From: Euwallacea fornicatus
Lineage: Eukaryota > Arthropoda > Insecta > Coleoptera > Curculionidae
Length of the DNA: 64,000 nucleotides
NCBI RefSeq assembly: GCF_040115645.1
Contig: NW_027096058.1
Location: forward strand, 292,331-356,330
Reading direction: 5' to 3'
Shown: piece by piece, positions 49,801-62,200 of the stretch
How the letters are laid out: the number at the start of each line of letters is the position of its first letter
Numbering within the stretch: position 1 is the first letter of the stretch
Notes under the pieces: model-generated
What the model was told of the DNA's origin: nothing
Seen by the model: only the letters and a program-made list of their open reading frames with translations
Databases searched by the model: none
Translations under genes and position numbers: made by a program

Positions 49801-50600
49801 ATCTCTTTTAGCTCTTCATCATGACTCATACGGCTTCATTATATCTCGGTGAGTTTACTAGAAAACGAGTGATTTATGTGCTCAAACAAACATCTTTCGT
49901 GACTTTTCAAGCTTTGATCCTCCGAAACTCCGGCACATGGGTTCCAAATACCTTCAAAATTTGGCAAAAGAATCACCTCCATGAGCTCTTTAACATGACT
50001 TATAAGGCTTCATTGTATCTTGGTGAGTTTTCTAGAAAACGAGTAATTTATGTGCACAAACACACTTCTTTCGTGACTTTTCAAGCTCTGAACCTCCGTA
50101 ACTTCGGCAAATGTGCTTCAAATTGCTTAAAAAATTGATCATAGAATCATCTCGTTGAGCTCTTCCTCATGACTCATAAGGCTTCATTATATCTTGGTGA
50201 GTTTACTAGAAAACGAGTAATTTATGTGCTCAAACAAACATCTTTCGTGACTTTTCAAGCTTTGATCCTCCGCAACTTCGGCAAATGGGCTCGAAATACC
50301 TTCAAAATTTGACCACAGAATAACCTCAACGAGTTCTTTAACATTACTTATATGGCTTCATTGTAAATTGGTGAGTTATCAGAAAACGAGTAATTTATAT
50401 GATCAAACACATATGTTTCTTGACTTTTCAAGCTTTGTACCTCAGGAACATCGGCAAATGTGCTTTAAATTCCGTCAAAAATTGATCATAGAATTAACTT
50501 GTTGAGCTCTTCATCATGACTAATAAGGCTTCATTGTATCTTGGTAAGTTTTCTAGAAAAAGAGTAATTTATGTGCTCAAATACACATCTTTCGTGACTT
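49801..50600 (+). repeat. Diverged edge of the satellite A array
   Basis: The last four to five direct-orientation monomers carry many private substitutions: GAGTTTACTAGAAAACGAGTG, GATCCTCCGAAACTCCGG, ACATTACTTATATGG, TTGTAAATTGG and GTACCTCAGGAACATCGG. The last monomer stops inside the TTTCGTGACTT box at about 50600. Higher divergence at an array end is the usual pattern when homogenisation by unequal exchange fades at the boundary. Confidence 0.88.
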
Positions 50601-50606
50601 TGTGGC

Positions 50607-51360
50607 TCAAAGAGCTCGTCGAGATAATAAGAGTGATGCATTGTTGAAGGCATTTGTTTATAATTTACCGCCGTTGTTAAAGGTCAAAGTTAAAAAAGTC
50701 ACAAAATTTGTGAGTATTAGCATTTAAATAAATCTTCATCCAGAAAACTTACCAAACACAATCAAGCCGAGTGTGCCATCTTAAATATCTCGTCGCGATG
50801 ATAACCTTGATTCGTTGTTGAAGGCATTTGTTTCTAATTTACTGAAGTTATTAAGGTTCAAATTTAAAAAAGTCACAAAGTATGTGAGTTTTAGCATTTA
50901 AATAAATCTTTATCTAGAAAACTTACCAAAACACAATCAAGCTAAGTGTGCCATATGAACGAGCTCGTAGAAGTGATAAACTTGATGCATTGTTGAAGGC
51001 ATTTGTTTCTAATTTACCGAAGTTATTAAGGTTCAAATTTAAAAAGTCACAAAGTATGTGAGTTTTAGCATTTAAATAAATCTTTATCTAGAAACCTTAC
51101 CAAAACACAATCAAGCTGAGTGTGCCATCTGAACGAGCTCGTAGAGGTGATAAAGTTAATGCATTGTTGAAGGTATTTGTTACTAATTTACCGAAGTTAT
51201 TAAGGTTCAAATTAAAAAAAGTCACAAAGTATGTGAGATTTAACATTCAAATAAATCTTTATCTAGAAACTTACCAAACCAAAATCAAGCCGAGTGTGCA
51301 ATCTTAAAGAGCTCGTCAAGGTGATAAGTGTGATGCATTGTTGACGGTATTTGTTTTTAA
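50607..51360 (-). repeat. Inverted, strongly diverged satellite A monomers
   Basis: Four and a fraction monomers repeat TTGTTGAAGG at 50641, 50815, 50990 and 51164, with a diverged copy at 51338, so the period is 174-175 bp. Read on the minus strand they align with the satellite A monomer throughout. Here one sees AGAGCTCGTCGAGAT, TTTACCGAAGTTATTAAGG, AAAAAGTCACAAA, TATGTGAGTTT and TCTAGAAAACTTACCAA, the complements of the satellite landmarks ATCTCAACGAGCTCT, CCGTAACTTCGG, GTGACTTTT and GGTGAGTTTTCTAGA. The direct array stops in mid-monomer at about 50600, and these start at the other end of a monomer after a few unaligned bases. The last is cut at about 51360, where satellite B begins. An open frame at 51122-51307 is incidental. 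Confidence 0.88.
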
Positions 51361-54300
51361 GCTCAGGATTGGTACAAAAAGTGCCGCTTCTAGAACAGCC
51401 AAATTGACGTTTTGCCGTTTAAGGCCCCACTATGCTTATTTTGCCAAAATGAGACGATTTGAACAATATTGCTCGTAGCGTTGTTGAAATAACGTCAAAC
51501 CATGGTTAACGGTGAATTTCCGACGAAACTCGCCGATTTCACGGAATTGACGATTTTGAAGCTCAGGATTGATCGAAATGATCGAAATAGCCCTAAATCG
51601 TGCGATTTACACGATTTGGACACAATCTGACTGTTCTAGGACAGCCAAATTGACGATTTGTCGTTTTAGGCCCCATTAGGCTTATTTTGCTAAAAGGAGA
51701 CGATTTGAACAAAATTGCTCGTAACGTTTTTAAAATAACGTCAACGCATAGTTAACGGTCAATTTCCGACGAAACTCGCCGATTTTACGGAATTGGCGAT
51801 TTTGAAACTCAGGATTGATCGAAATGAAGGAAATAGCCCTAAATCGTGCGATTTAGAGGATTTGGATAAAAACTGACAGTTCTAGCGCAGCCGAATTGGC
51901 AATTTGTCGTTTATGGTCCCATTAGGCTTATTTTGCTAAAAGGAGACAATTTGAACAAAATTGCTCGTAACGTTGTTAAAATAACGTCAAAGCATAGTTA
52001 ACGGTCAATTTCCGACGAAACTCGCCGATTCCACGGAATTGGCGATTTTGAAACTCAGGATTGATCGAAATGAAGGAAATAGCCCTAAATCGTGCGATTT
52101 ACAGGATTTGGACGAAAACTGACAGTTCTAGCGCAGCCGAATTGGTAATTTGTCGTTTATGGCCCCATTAGGTTTATATTGCTAAAAGGAGACTATTTGA
52201 ACAAAATAGCTCGTAGCGTTGTTGAAATAACGTCAAAGCATGGTTAAAGGTCAATTTCCGAGGAAACTCGCCGATTTAACGGATGTGACGATTTTAAAAC
52301 TCAGGAATGATCGAAATGATGGAAATAGCCCTAAATCGTGCGATTTACAGGATTTGGAACAAAACTGACTGTTCTAGAACAGCCAAATTAACGATTTGTC
52401 GTTTAAGGCCCCATTAGGCCTATTTTGCTAAAAGGAGACGATTTGAACAAAATTGCTCGTAGCGTTGTTGAAATAACGTCAAAGCATGGTTAAAGGTCAA
52501 TTTCCGAGGAAACTCGCCGATTTAACGGATGTGACGATTTTAAAACTCAGGAATGATCGAAATGATGGAAATAGCCCTAAATCGTGCGATTTACAGGATT
52601 TGGAACAAAACTGACTGTTCTAGAACAGCCAAATTAACGATTTGTCGTTTAAGGCCCCATTAGGCCTATTTTGCTAAAAGGAGACGATTTGAACAAAATT
52701 GCTCGTAGCGTTGTTGACATAACGTCAAAGCATAGCTAATGGTCAATTTCCGACGAAAGTGGCCGATTTCACCGAATTCGCGATTTTGAAACTCAGGATT
52801 TATCGAAATGAAGGAAATAGCCCTAAATCGTGCAATTTACAGGATTTGGACAAAAACTGACTGTTCTAGGACAGCCGAATTGGCAATTTGTCGTTTATGG
52901 CCCCATTAGGCTTATTTTGCTAAAAGGAGACGATTTGAACTAAATTGCTCGTAGCGTTGTTGAAATAACGTCAAAACATGCCTAACGGTCAATTTCCGAC
53001 GAAAGTCGCCGATTTCACGGATGTGACGATTTTAAAACTCAGGATTATCGAAATGATGGAAGTAGCCCTATATCGTGCGATTTACAGGATTTGGATAAAA
53101 ACTGACAGTTCTAGCGCAGCCGAATTGGCAATTTGTCGTTTATGGTCCCATTAGGCTTATTTTGCTAAAAGGAGACAATTTGAACAAAATTGCTCGTAAC
53201 GTTGTTAAAATAACGTCAAAGCATGGTTAACGGTCAATTTCCGACGAAACTCGCCGATTCCACGGAATTGGCGATTTTGAAACTCAGGATTGATCGAAAT
53301 GATGCAAATAGCCCTAAATCGTGCGATTTACAGGATTTGGACAAAAACCGACTGTTCTAGGACAGCCGAATTGGCAATTTGTCGTTTATGGCCACATTAG
53401 GCTTATTTTGCTAAAAGGAGACGATTTGAACAAAATTGCTCGTAGCGTTGTTGAAATAACGTCAAAGCATGGCTAACGGTCAATTTCCGACGAAAGTCGC
53501 CGATTTCACGGAATTGGCGATTTTGAAACTCAGGATTGATCGAAATGAAGGAAATAGCCCTAAATCGTGCGATTTACACGATTTGGACAAAACCTGACTG
53601 TTCTAGGACAGCCGAATTGGCGATTTGTCGTTTATGGCACCATTAGGCTTATTTTGCTAAAAGAAGACGATTTGAACAAAATAGCTCGTAGCGTTGTTGA
53701 AATAACGTCAAAGCATGGTTAAAGGTCAATTTCCGAGGAAACTCGCCGATTTCACGGATGTGACGATTTTAAAACTCAGGATTATCGAAATGATGGAAGT
53801 AGCCCTAAATCGTGCAATTCACAGGATTTGGACAAAAACTGACTGTTCTAGAACAGCCGAATTAACGATTTGTCGTTTAAGGCCCCATTAGGATTATTTT
53901 GCTAAAAGGAGACAATTTGAACAAAATTACTCATAGCGTTGTTGAAATAACGACAAAACATGGTTAAAGGTCAATTTCCGACGAAAGACGCCGATTTCGC
54001 GGATTTGACGATTTTGAAACTCAGGATTGATCGAAATGATGGAAATAGCCCTAAATCGTGCGATTTACAGGATTTGGACAAAAACTGACTGTTCTAGGAC
54101 AGCCGAATTGGCAATTTGTCGTTTATGGTCCCATTAGGCTTATTTTGCTAAAAGGAGACAATTTGAACAAAATTGCTCGTAACGTTGTTAAAATAACGTC
54201 AAAGCATGGTTAAAGGTCAATTTCCGAGGAAACTCGCCGATTTCACGGATGTGACGATTTTAAAACTCAGGATTATCGAAATGATGGAAGTAGCCCTATA

Positions 54301-56240
54301 TCGTGCGATTTACAGGATTTGGACAAAACCTGACTGTTCTAGGACAGCCGAATTGGCGATTTGTCGTTTATGGCACCATTAGGCTTATTTTGCTAAAAGA
54401 AGACGATTTGAACAAAATTGCTCGTAACGTTGTTAAAATAACGTCAAAGCATGGTTAACGGTCAATTTCCGACGAAACTCGCCGATTCCACGGAATTGGC
54501 GATTTTGAAACTCAGGATTGATCGAAATGATGCAAATAGCCCTAAATCGTGCGATTTACAGGATTTGGACAAAAACCGACTGTTCTAGGACAGCCGAATT
54601 GGCAATTTGTCGTTTATGGCCCCATTAGCATTATTTTGCTAAAAGGAGACGATTTGAACAAAATTGCTCGTAGCGTTGTTGAAATAACGTCAAATCATCG
54701 TTAAAGGTCAATTTCCCACGAAAGTCGCCGATTTCGCGGAATTGACGATTTTGAAACTCAGGATTGATCGAAATGAAGAAAATAGCCGTAAATCGTGCGA
54801 TTTACAGGATTTGGACGAAAACTGACTGTTCTAGGACAGCCATGTTGACGATTTGTCGTTTATGGCCCCATTAGGCTTATTTTGCTAAAAGGAGACAATT
54901 TGAACAAAATTGCTCGTAGCGTTGTTGAAATAACGTCAAAGCATGGCTAACGGTCAATTTCCGACGAAAGTCGCCGATTTCACGGAATTGGCGATTTTGA
55001 AACTCAGGATTGATCGAAATGAAGGAAATAGCCCTAAATCGTGCGATTTACACGATTTGGACAAAACCTGACTGTTCTAGGACAGCCGAATTGGCGATTT
55101 GTCGTTTATGGCACCATTAGGCTTATTTTGCTAAAATAAGACGATTTGAACAAAATTGCTCGTAGCGTTGTTGAAATAACGTCAAAGCATGGCTAACGGT
55201 CAATTTCCGACGAAAGTCGCCGATTTCACGGAATTGGCGATTTTGAAACTCAGGATTGATCGAAATGAAGGAAATAGCCCTAAATCGTGCGATTTACACG
55301 ATTTGAACAAAAACTGACTGTTCTAGGACAGCCAAGTTGACGATTTGTCGTTTAAGGCCCCATTAGGCTTATTTTGCTAAAAGAAGACGATTTGAACAAA
55401 ATTGCTCGTAGCGTTGTTGAAATAACGTCAAAGCATGATTAAAGGTCAATTTCCGACGAAACTCGCCGATTTCACGGAATTGACGATTTTAAAACTCAGG
55501 ATTGATCGAAATGAAGGAAATAGCCCTAAATCGTGCGATTTACAGGATTTGGACAGAAATTGACTGTTCTAGGACAGCCGAATTGGCGATTTGTCGTTTA
55601 TGGCACCATTAGGCTTATTTTGCTAAAAGAAGACGATTTGAACAAAATTGCTCGTAGCGTTGTTGAAATAACGTCAAAGCATGGCTAACGGTCAATTTCC
55701 GACGAAAGTCGCCGATTTCACGGAATTGGCGATTTTGAAACTCAGAATTGATCGAAATGAAGGAAATAGCCCTAAATCGTGCGATTTACACGATTTGAAC
55801 AAAAACTGACTGTTCTAGGACAGCCAAGTTGACGATTTGTCGTTTAAGGCCCCATTAGGCTTATTTTGCTAAAAGAAGACGATTTGAACAAAATTGCTCG
55901 TAGCGTTGTTGAAATAACGTCAAAGCATGATTAAAGGTCAATTTCCGACGAAACTCGCCGATTTCACGGAATTGACGATTTTAAAACTCAGGATTGATCG
56001 AAATGAAGGAAATAGCCCTAAATCGTGCGATTTACAGGATTTGGACAGAAATTGACTGTTCTAGGACAGCCGAATTGGCGAGTTGTCGTTTATGGCCCCA
56101 TTAGGCTTCTTTTGCTAAAAGGAGACGATTTGAACAAAATTACTCGTAGCGTTGTTGAAATAACGTCAAGACATGGTAAAAGGTCAATTTCTGACGAAAA
56201 TCGCCGATTTCACGGAATTGGCGATTTTGAAACTCAGAAT
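51361..56240. repeat. Heterogeneous proximal part of satellite B
   Basis: Monomers here vary in many positions: GGTTAACGG, GGTTAAAGG and GGCTAACGG forms; CACGGATGTGACG versus CACGGAATTGGCG; AAGGCCCC versus ATGGCCCC. One-base losses also occur, such as AGGATTATCG near 53041. Most keep the dyad AAATCG-TG-CGATTT. Two adjacent monomers around 52280-52770 share TTTAACGGATGTGACG and GAATGATCG as a private tandem duplicate. The stretch next to satellite A is thus the older-looking side of the array. Confidence 0.82.
52369..52382. other. Perfect 14-bp palindrome in satellite B with TTCTAGAA core
   Basis: CTGTTCTAGAACAG is fully self-complementary. It also occurs at 52615-52628 and 53843-53856. Most other monomers have CTGTTCTAGGACAG, one substitution away. 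Its eight central bases equal the core of the satellite A palindrome GTTTTCTAGAAAAC. Confidence 0.75.
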
Positions 56241-59200
56241 TGATCGAAATGAAGGAAATAGCCCTAAATCGTGCGATTTACAGGATTTGGACAAAAACTG
56301 ACTCTTCTAGGACAGCCGAATTGGCAATTTGTCGTTTATGGCCCCATTAGGCTTATTTTGCTAAAAGGAGACAATTTGAACAGAATTGCTCGTAGCGTTG
56401 TTGAAATAACGTCAAAGCATGGCTAACGGTCAATTTCCGACGAAAGTCGCCGATTTCACCGAATTGGCGATTTTGAAACTCAGGATTGATCGAAATGATG
56501 GAAATAGCCCTAAATCGTGCAATTTACAGGATTTGGACAAAAACTGACTGTTCTAGGACAGCCGAATTGGCAATTTGTCGTTTATGGCCCCATTAGGCTT
56601 ATTTTGTTAAAAGGAGACGATTTGAACAAAATTACTCGTAGCGTTGTTGAAATAACGTCAAATCATCGTTAAAGGTCAATTTCCGACGAAAGTCGCCGAT
56701 TTCACCGAATTGGCGATTTTGAAACTCAGGATTGATCGAAATGATGGAAATAGCCCTAAATCGTGCAATTTACAGGATTTGGACAAAAACTGACTGTTCT
56801 AGGACAGCCGAATTGGCAATTTGTCGTTTATGGCCCCATTAGGCTTATTTTGCTAAAAGGAGACGATTTGAACAAAATTGCTCGTAGCGTTGTTGAAATA
56901 ACGTCAAAGCATGGCTAACGGTCAATTTCCGACGAAAGTCGCCGATTTCACGGAATTGGCGATTTTGAAACTCAGGATTGATCGAAATGATGGAAATAGC
57001 CCTAAATCGTGCAATTTACAGGATTTGGACAAAAACTGACTGTTCTAGGACAGCCGAATTGGCAATTTGTCGTTTATGGCCCCATTAGGCTTATTTTGCT
57101 AAAAGGAGACAATTTGAACAGAATTGCTCGTAGCGTTGTTGAAATAACGTCAAAGCATGGCTAACGGTCAATTTCCGACGAAAGTCGCCGATTTCACCGA
57201 ATTGGCGATTTTGAAACTCAGGATTGATCGAAATGATGGAAATAGCCCTAAATCGTGCAATTTACAGGATTTGGACAAAAACTGACTGTTCTAGGACAGC
57301 CGAATTGGCAATTTGTCGTTTATGGCCCCATTAGGCTTATTTTGTTAAAAGGAGACGATTTGAACAAAATTACTCGTAGCGTTGTTGAAATAACGTCAAA
57401 TCATCGTTAAAGGTCAATTTCCGACGAAAGTCGCCGATTTCACCGAATTGGCGATTTTGAAACTCAGGATTGATCGAAATGATGGAAATAGCCCTAAATC
57501 GTGCAATTTACAGGATTTGGACAAAAACTGACTGTTCTAGGACAGCCGAATTGGCAATTTGTCGTTTATGGCCCCATTAGGCTTATTTTGCTAAAAGGAG
57601 ACGATTTGAACAAAATTGCTCGTAGCGTTGTTGAAATAACGTCAAAACATGGTTAAAGGTCAATTTCCGACGAAACTCGCCGATTTCACGGAATTGACGA
57701 TTTTAAAACTCAGGATTGATCGAAATGATGGAAATAGCCCTAAATCGTGCAATTTACAGGATTTGGACAAAAACTGACTGTTCTAGGACAGCCGAATTGG
57801 CAATTTGTCGTTTATGGCCCCATTAGGCTTATTTTGCTAAAAGGAGACAATTTGAACAAAATTGCTCGTAGCGTTGTTGAAGTAACGTCAAAGCATGGCT
57901 AACGGTCAATTTCCGACGAAAGTCGCCGATTTCACCGAATTGGCGATTTTGAAACTCAGGATTGATCGAAATGATGGAAATAGCCCTAAATCGTGCAATT
58001 TACAGGATTTGGACAAAAACTGACTGTTCTAGGACAGCCAAGTTGACGATTTGTCGTTTAAGGCCCCATTAGGCTTATTTTGCTAAAAGGAGACGATTTG
58101 AACAAAATTGCTCGCAGCGTTGTTGAAGTAACGTCAAAGAATGGCTAACGGTCAATTTCCGACGAAAGTCGCCGATTTCACGGAATTGGCGATTTTGAAA
58201 CTCAGGATTGATCGAAATGATGGAAATAGCCCTAAATCGTGCAATTTACAGGATTTGGACAAAAACTGACTGTTCTAGGACAGCCGAATTGGCAATTTGT
58301 CGTTTATGGCCCCATTAGGCTTATTTTGCTAAAAGGAGACAATTTGAACAGAATTGCTCGTAGCGTTGTTGAAATAACGTCAAAGCATGGCTAACGGTCA
58401 ATTTCCGACGAAAGTCGCCGATTTCACCGAATTGGCGATTTTGAAACTCAGGATTGATCGAAATGATGGAAATAGCCCTAAATCGTGCAATTTACAGGAT
58501 TTGGACAAAAACTGACTGTTCTAGGACAGCCGAATTGGCAATTTGTCGTTTATGGCCCCATTAGGCTTATTTTGTTAAAAGGAGACGATTTGAACAAAAT
58601 TACTCGTAGCGTTGTTGAAATAACGTCAAATCATCGTTAAAGGTCAATTTCCGACGAAAGTCGCCGATTTCACCGAATTGGCGATTTTGAAACTCAGGAT
58701 TGATCGAAATGATGGAAATAGCCCTAAATCGTGCAATTTACAGGATTTGGACAAAAACTGACTGTTCTAGGACAGCCGAATTGGCAATTTGTCGTTTATG
58801 GCCCCATTAGGCTTATTTTGCTAAAAGGAGACGATTTGAACAAAATTGCTCGTAGCGTTGTTGAAATAACGTCAAAGCATGGCTAACGGTCAATTTCCGA
58901 CGAAAGTCGCCGATTTCACGGAATTGGCGATTTTGAAACTCAGGATTGATCGAAATGATGGAAATAGCCCTAAATCGTGCAATTTACAGGATTTGGACAA
59001 AAACTGACTGTTCTAGGACAGCCGAATTGGCAATTTGTCGTTTATGGCCCCATTAGGCTTATTTTGCTAAAAGGAGACAATTTGAACAGAATTGCTCGTA
59101 GCGTTGTTGAAATAACGTCAAAGCATGGCTAACGGTCAATTTCCGACGAAAGTCGCCGATTTCACCGAATTGGCGATTTTGAAACTCAGGATTGATCGAA

Positions 59201-62200
59201 ATGATGGAAATAGCCCTAAATCGTGCAATTTACAGGATTTGGACAAAAACTGACTGTTCTAGGACAGCCGAATTGGCAATTTGTCGTTTATGGCCCCATT
59301 AGGCTTATTTTGTTAAAAGGAGACGATTTGAACAAAATTACTCGTAGCGTTGTTGAAATAACGTCAAATCATCGTTAAAGGTCAATTTCCGACGAAAGTC
59401 GCCGATTTCACCGAATTGGCGATTTTGAAACTCAGGATTGATCGAAATGATGGAAATAGCCCTAAATCGTGCAATTTACAGGATTTGGACAAAAACTGAC
59501 TGTTCTAGGACAGCCGAATTGGCAATTTGTCGTTTATGGCCCCATTAGGCTTATTTTGCTAAAAGGAGACGATTTGAACAAAATTGCTCGTAGCGTTGTT
59601 GAAATAACGTCAAAACATGGTTAAAGGTCAATTTCCGACGAAACTCGCCGATTTCACGGAATTGACGATTTTAAAACTCAGGATTGATCGAAATGATGGA
59701 AATAGCCCTAAATCGTGCAATTTACAGGATATGGACAAAAACTGACTGTTCTAGGACAGCCGAATTGGCAATTTGTCGTTTATGGCCCCATTAGGCTTAT
59801 TTTGCTAAAAGGAGACGATTTGAACAAAATTGCTCGCAGCGTTGTTGAAGTAACGTCAAAGCATGGCTAACGGTCAATTTCCGACGAAAGTCGCCGATTT
59901 CACCGAATTGGCGATTTTGAAACTCAGGATTGATCGAAATGATGGAAATAGCCCTAAATCGTGCAATTTACAGGATTTGGACAAAAACTGACTGTTCTAG
60001 GACAGCCAAGTTGACGATTTGTCGTTTAAGGCCCCATTAGGCTTATTTTGCTAAAAGGAGACGATTTGAACAAAATTGCTCGCAGCGTTGTTGAAGTAAC
60101 GTCAAAGAATGGCTAACGGTCAATTTCCGACGAAAGTCGCCGATTTCACCGAATTGGCGATTTTGAAACTCAGGATTGATCGAAATGATGGAAATAGCCC
60201 TAAATCGTGCAATTTACAGGATTTGGACAAAAACTGACTGTTCTAGGACAGCCGAATTGGCAATTTGTCGTTTATGGCCCCATTAGGCTTATTTTGCTAA
60301 AAGGAGACGATTTGAACAAAATTGCTCGTAGCGTTGTTGAAATAACGTCAAAACATGGTTAAAGGTCAATTTCCGACGAAACTCGCCGATTTCACGGAAT
60401 TGACGATTTTAAAACTCAGGATTGATCGAAATGATGGAAATAGCCCTAAATCGTGCAATTTACAGGATTTGGACAAAAACTGACTGTTCTAGGACAGCCG
60501 AATTGGCAATTTGTCGTTTATGGCCCCATTAGGCTTATTTTGCTAAAAGGAGACAATTTGAACAAAATTGCTCGTAGCGTTGTTGAAGTAAAGTCAAAGC
60601 ATGGCTAACGGTCAATTTCCGACGAAAGTCGCCGATTTCACCGAATTGGCGATTTTGAAACTCAGGATTGATCGAAATGATGGAAATAGCCCTAAATCGT
60701 GCAATTTACAGGATTTGGACAAAAACTGACTGTTCTAGGACAGCCAAGTTGACGATTTGTCGTTTAAGGCCCCATTAGGCTTATTTTGCTAAAAGGAGAC
60801 GATTTGAACAAAATTGCTCGCAGCGTTGTTGAAGTAACGTCAAAGAATGGCTAACGGTCAATTTCCGACGAAAGTCGCCGATTTCACGGAATTGGCGATT
60901 TTGAAACTCAGGATTGATCGAAATGATGGAAATAGCCCTAAATCGTGCAATTTACAGGATTTGGACAAAAACTGACTGTTCTAGGACAGCCGAATTGCCA
61001 ATTTGTCGTTTATGGCCCCATTAGGCTTATTTTGCTAAAAGGAGACAATTTGAACAGAATTGCTCGTAGCGTTGTTGAAATAACGTCAAAGCATGGCTAA
61101 CGGTCAATTTCCGACGAAAGTCGCCGATTTCACCGAATTGGCGATTTTGAAACTCAGGATTGATCGAAATGATGGAAATAGCCCTAAATCGTGCAATTTA
61201 CAGGATTTGGACAAAAACTGACTGTTCTAGGACAGCCGAATTGGCAATTTGTCGTTTATGGCCCCATTAGGCTTATTTTGCTAAAAGGAGACGATTTGAA
61301 CAAAATTGCTCGTAGCGTTGTTGAAATAACGTCAAAACATGGTTAAAGGTCAATTTCCGACGAAACTCGCCGATTTCACGGAATTGACGATTTTAAAACT
61401 CAGGATTGATCGAAATGATGGAAATAGCCCTAAATCGTGCAATTTACAGGATATGGACAAAAACTGACTGTTCTAGGACAGCCGAATTGGCAATTTGTCG
61501 TTTATGGCCCCATTAGGCTTATTTTGCTAAAAGGAGACGATTTGAACAAAATTGCTCGCAGCGTTGTTGAAGTAACGTCAAAGCATGGCTAACGGTCAAT
61601 TTCCGACGAAAGTCGCCGATTTCACCGAATTGGCGATTTTGAAACTCAGGATTGATCGAAATGATGGAAATAGCCCTAAATCGTGCAATTTACAGGATTT
61701 GGACAAAAACTGACTGTTCTAGGACAGCCAAGTTGACGATTTGTCGTTTAAGGCCCCATTAGGCTTATTTTGCTAAAAGGAGACGATTTGAACAAAATTG
61801 CTCGCAGCGTTGTTGAAGTAACGTCAAAGAATGGCTAACGGTCAATTTCCGACGAAAGTCGCCGATTTCACCGAATTGGCGATTTTGAAACTCAGGATTG
61901 ATCGAAATGATGGAAATAGCCCTAAATCGTGCAATTTACAGGATTTGGACAAAAACTGACTGTTCTAGGACAGCCGAATTGGCAATTTGTCGTTTATGGC
62001 CCCATTAGGCTTATTTTGCTAAAAGGAGACAATTTGAACAAAATTGCTCGTAGCGTTGTTGAAGTAACGTCAAAGCATGGCTAACGGTCAATTTCCGACG
62101 AAAGTCGCCGATTTCACCGAATTGGCGATTTTGAAACTCAGGATTGATCGAAATGATGGAAATAGCCCTAAATCGTGCAATTTACAGGATTTGGACAAAA

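Larger units (their letters stand above)
12807..50600 (+). repeat. Satellite A array, right segment (174-bp monomer)
   Basis: About 217 monomers continue in the same orientation and phase as the left segment. Monomers carrying the 2-bp loss in the palindrome (GAGTTCTAGAAAAC) act as phase markers and account for the deviations of higher-order spacings from exact multiples of 174. No single-copy DNA and no second transposable element interrupts the stretch. Open frames of about 97 codons recur (for example starting at 15915, 19393, 24433, 34345 and 39909). They are the same roughly 58-codon translation of the monomer and stop whenever AAATGA or TCATAATAT recurs, so they are not annotated as genes. 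Confidence 0.97.

Noticed and set aside
51122..51307. 61-codon open frame in the inverted satellite remnants
   Set aside because: It lies inside diverged satellite monomers and has no recognisable protein features.
56025..56243. 72-codon open frame in satellite B
   Set aside because: The 246-bp monomer is also a multiple of three; the frame is simply one open pass through a monomer and closes in neighbours.
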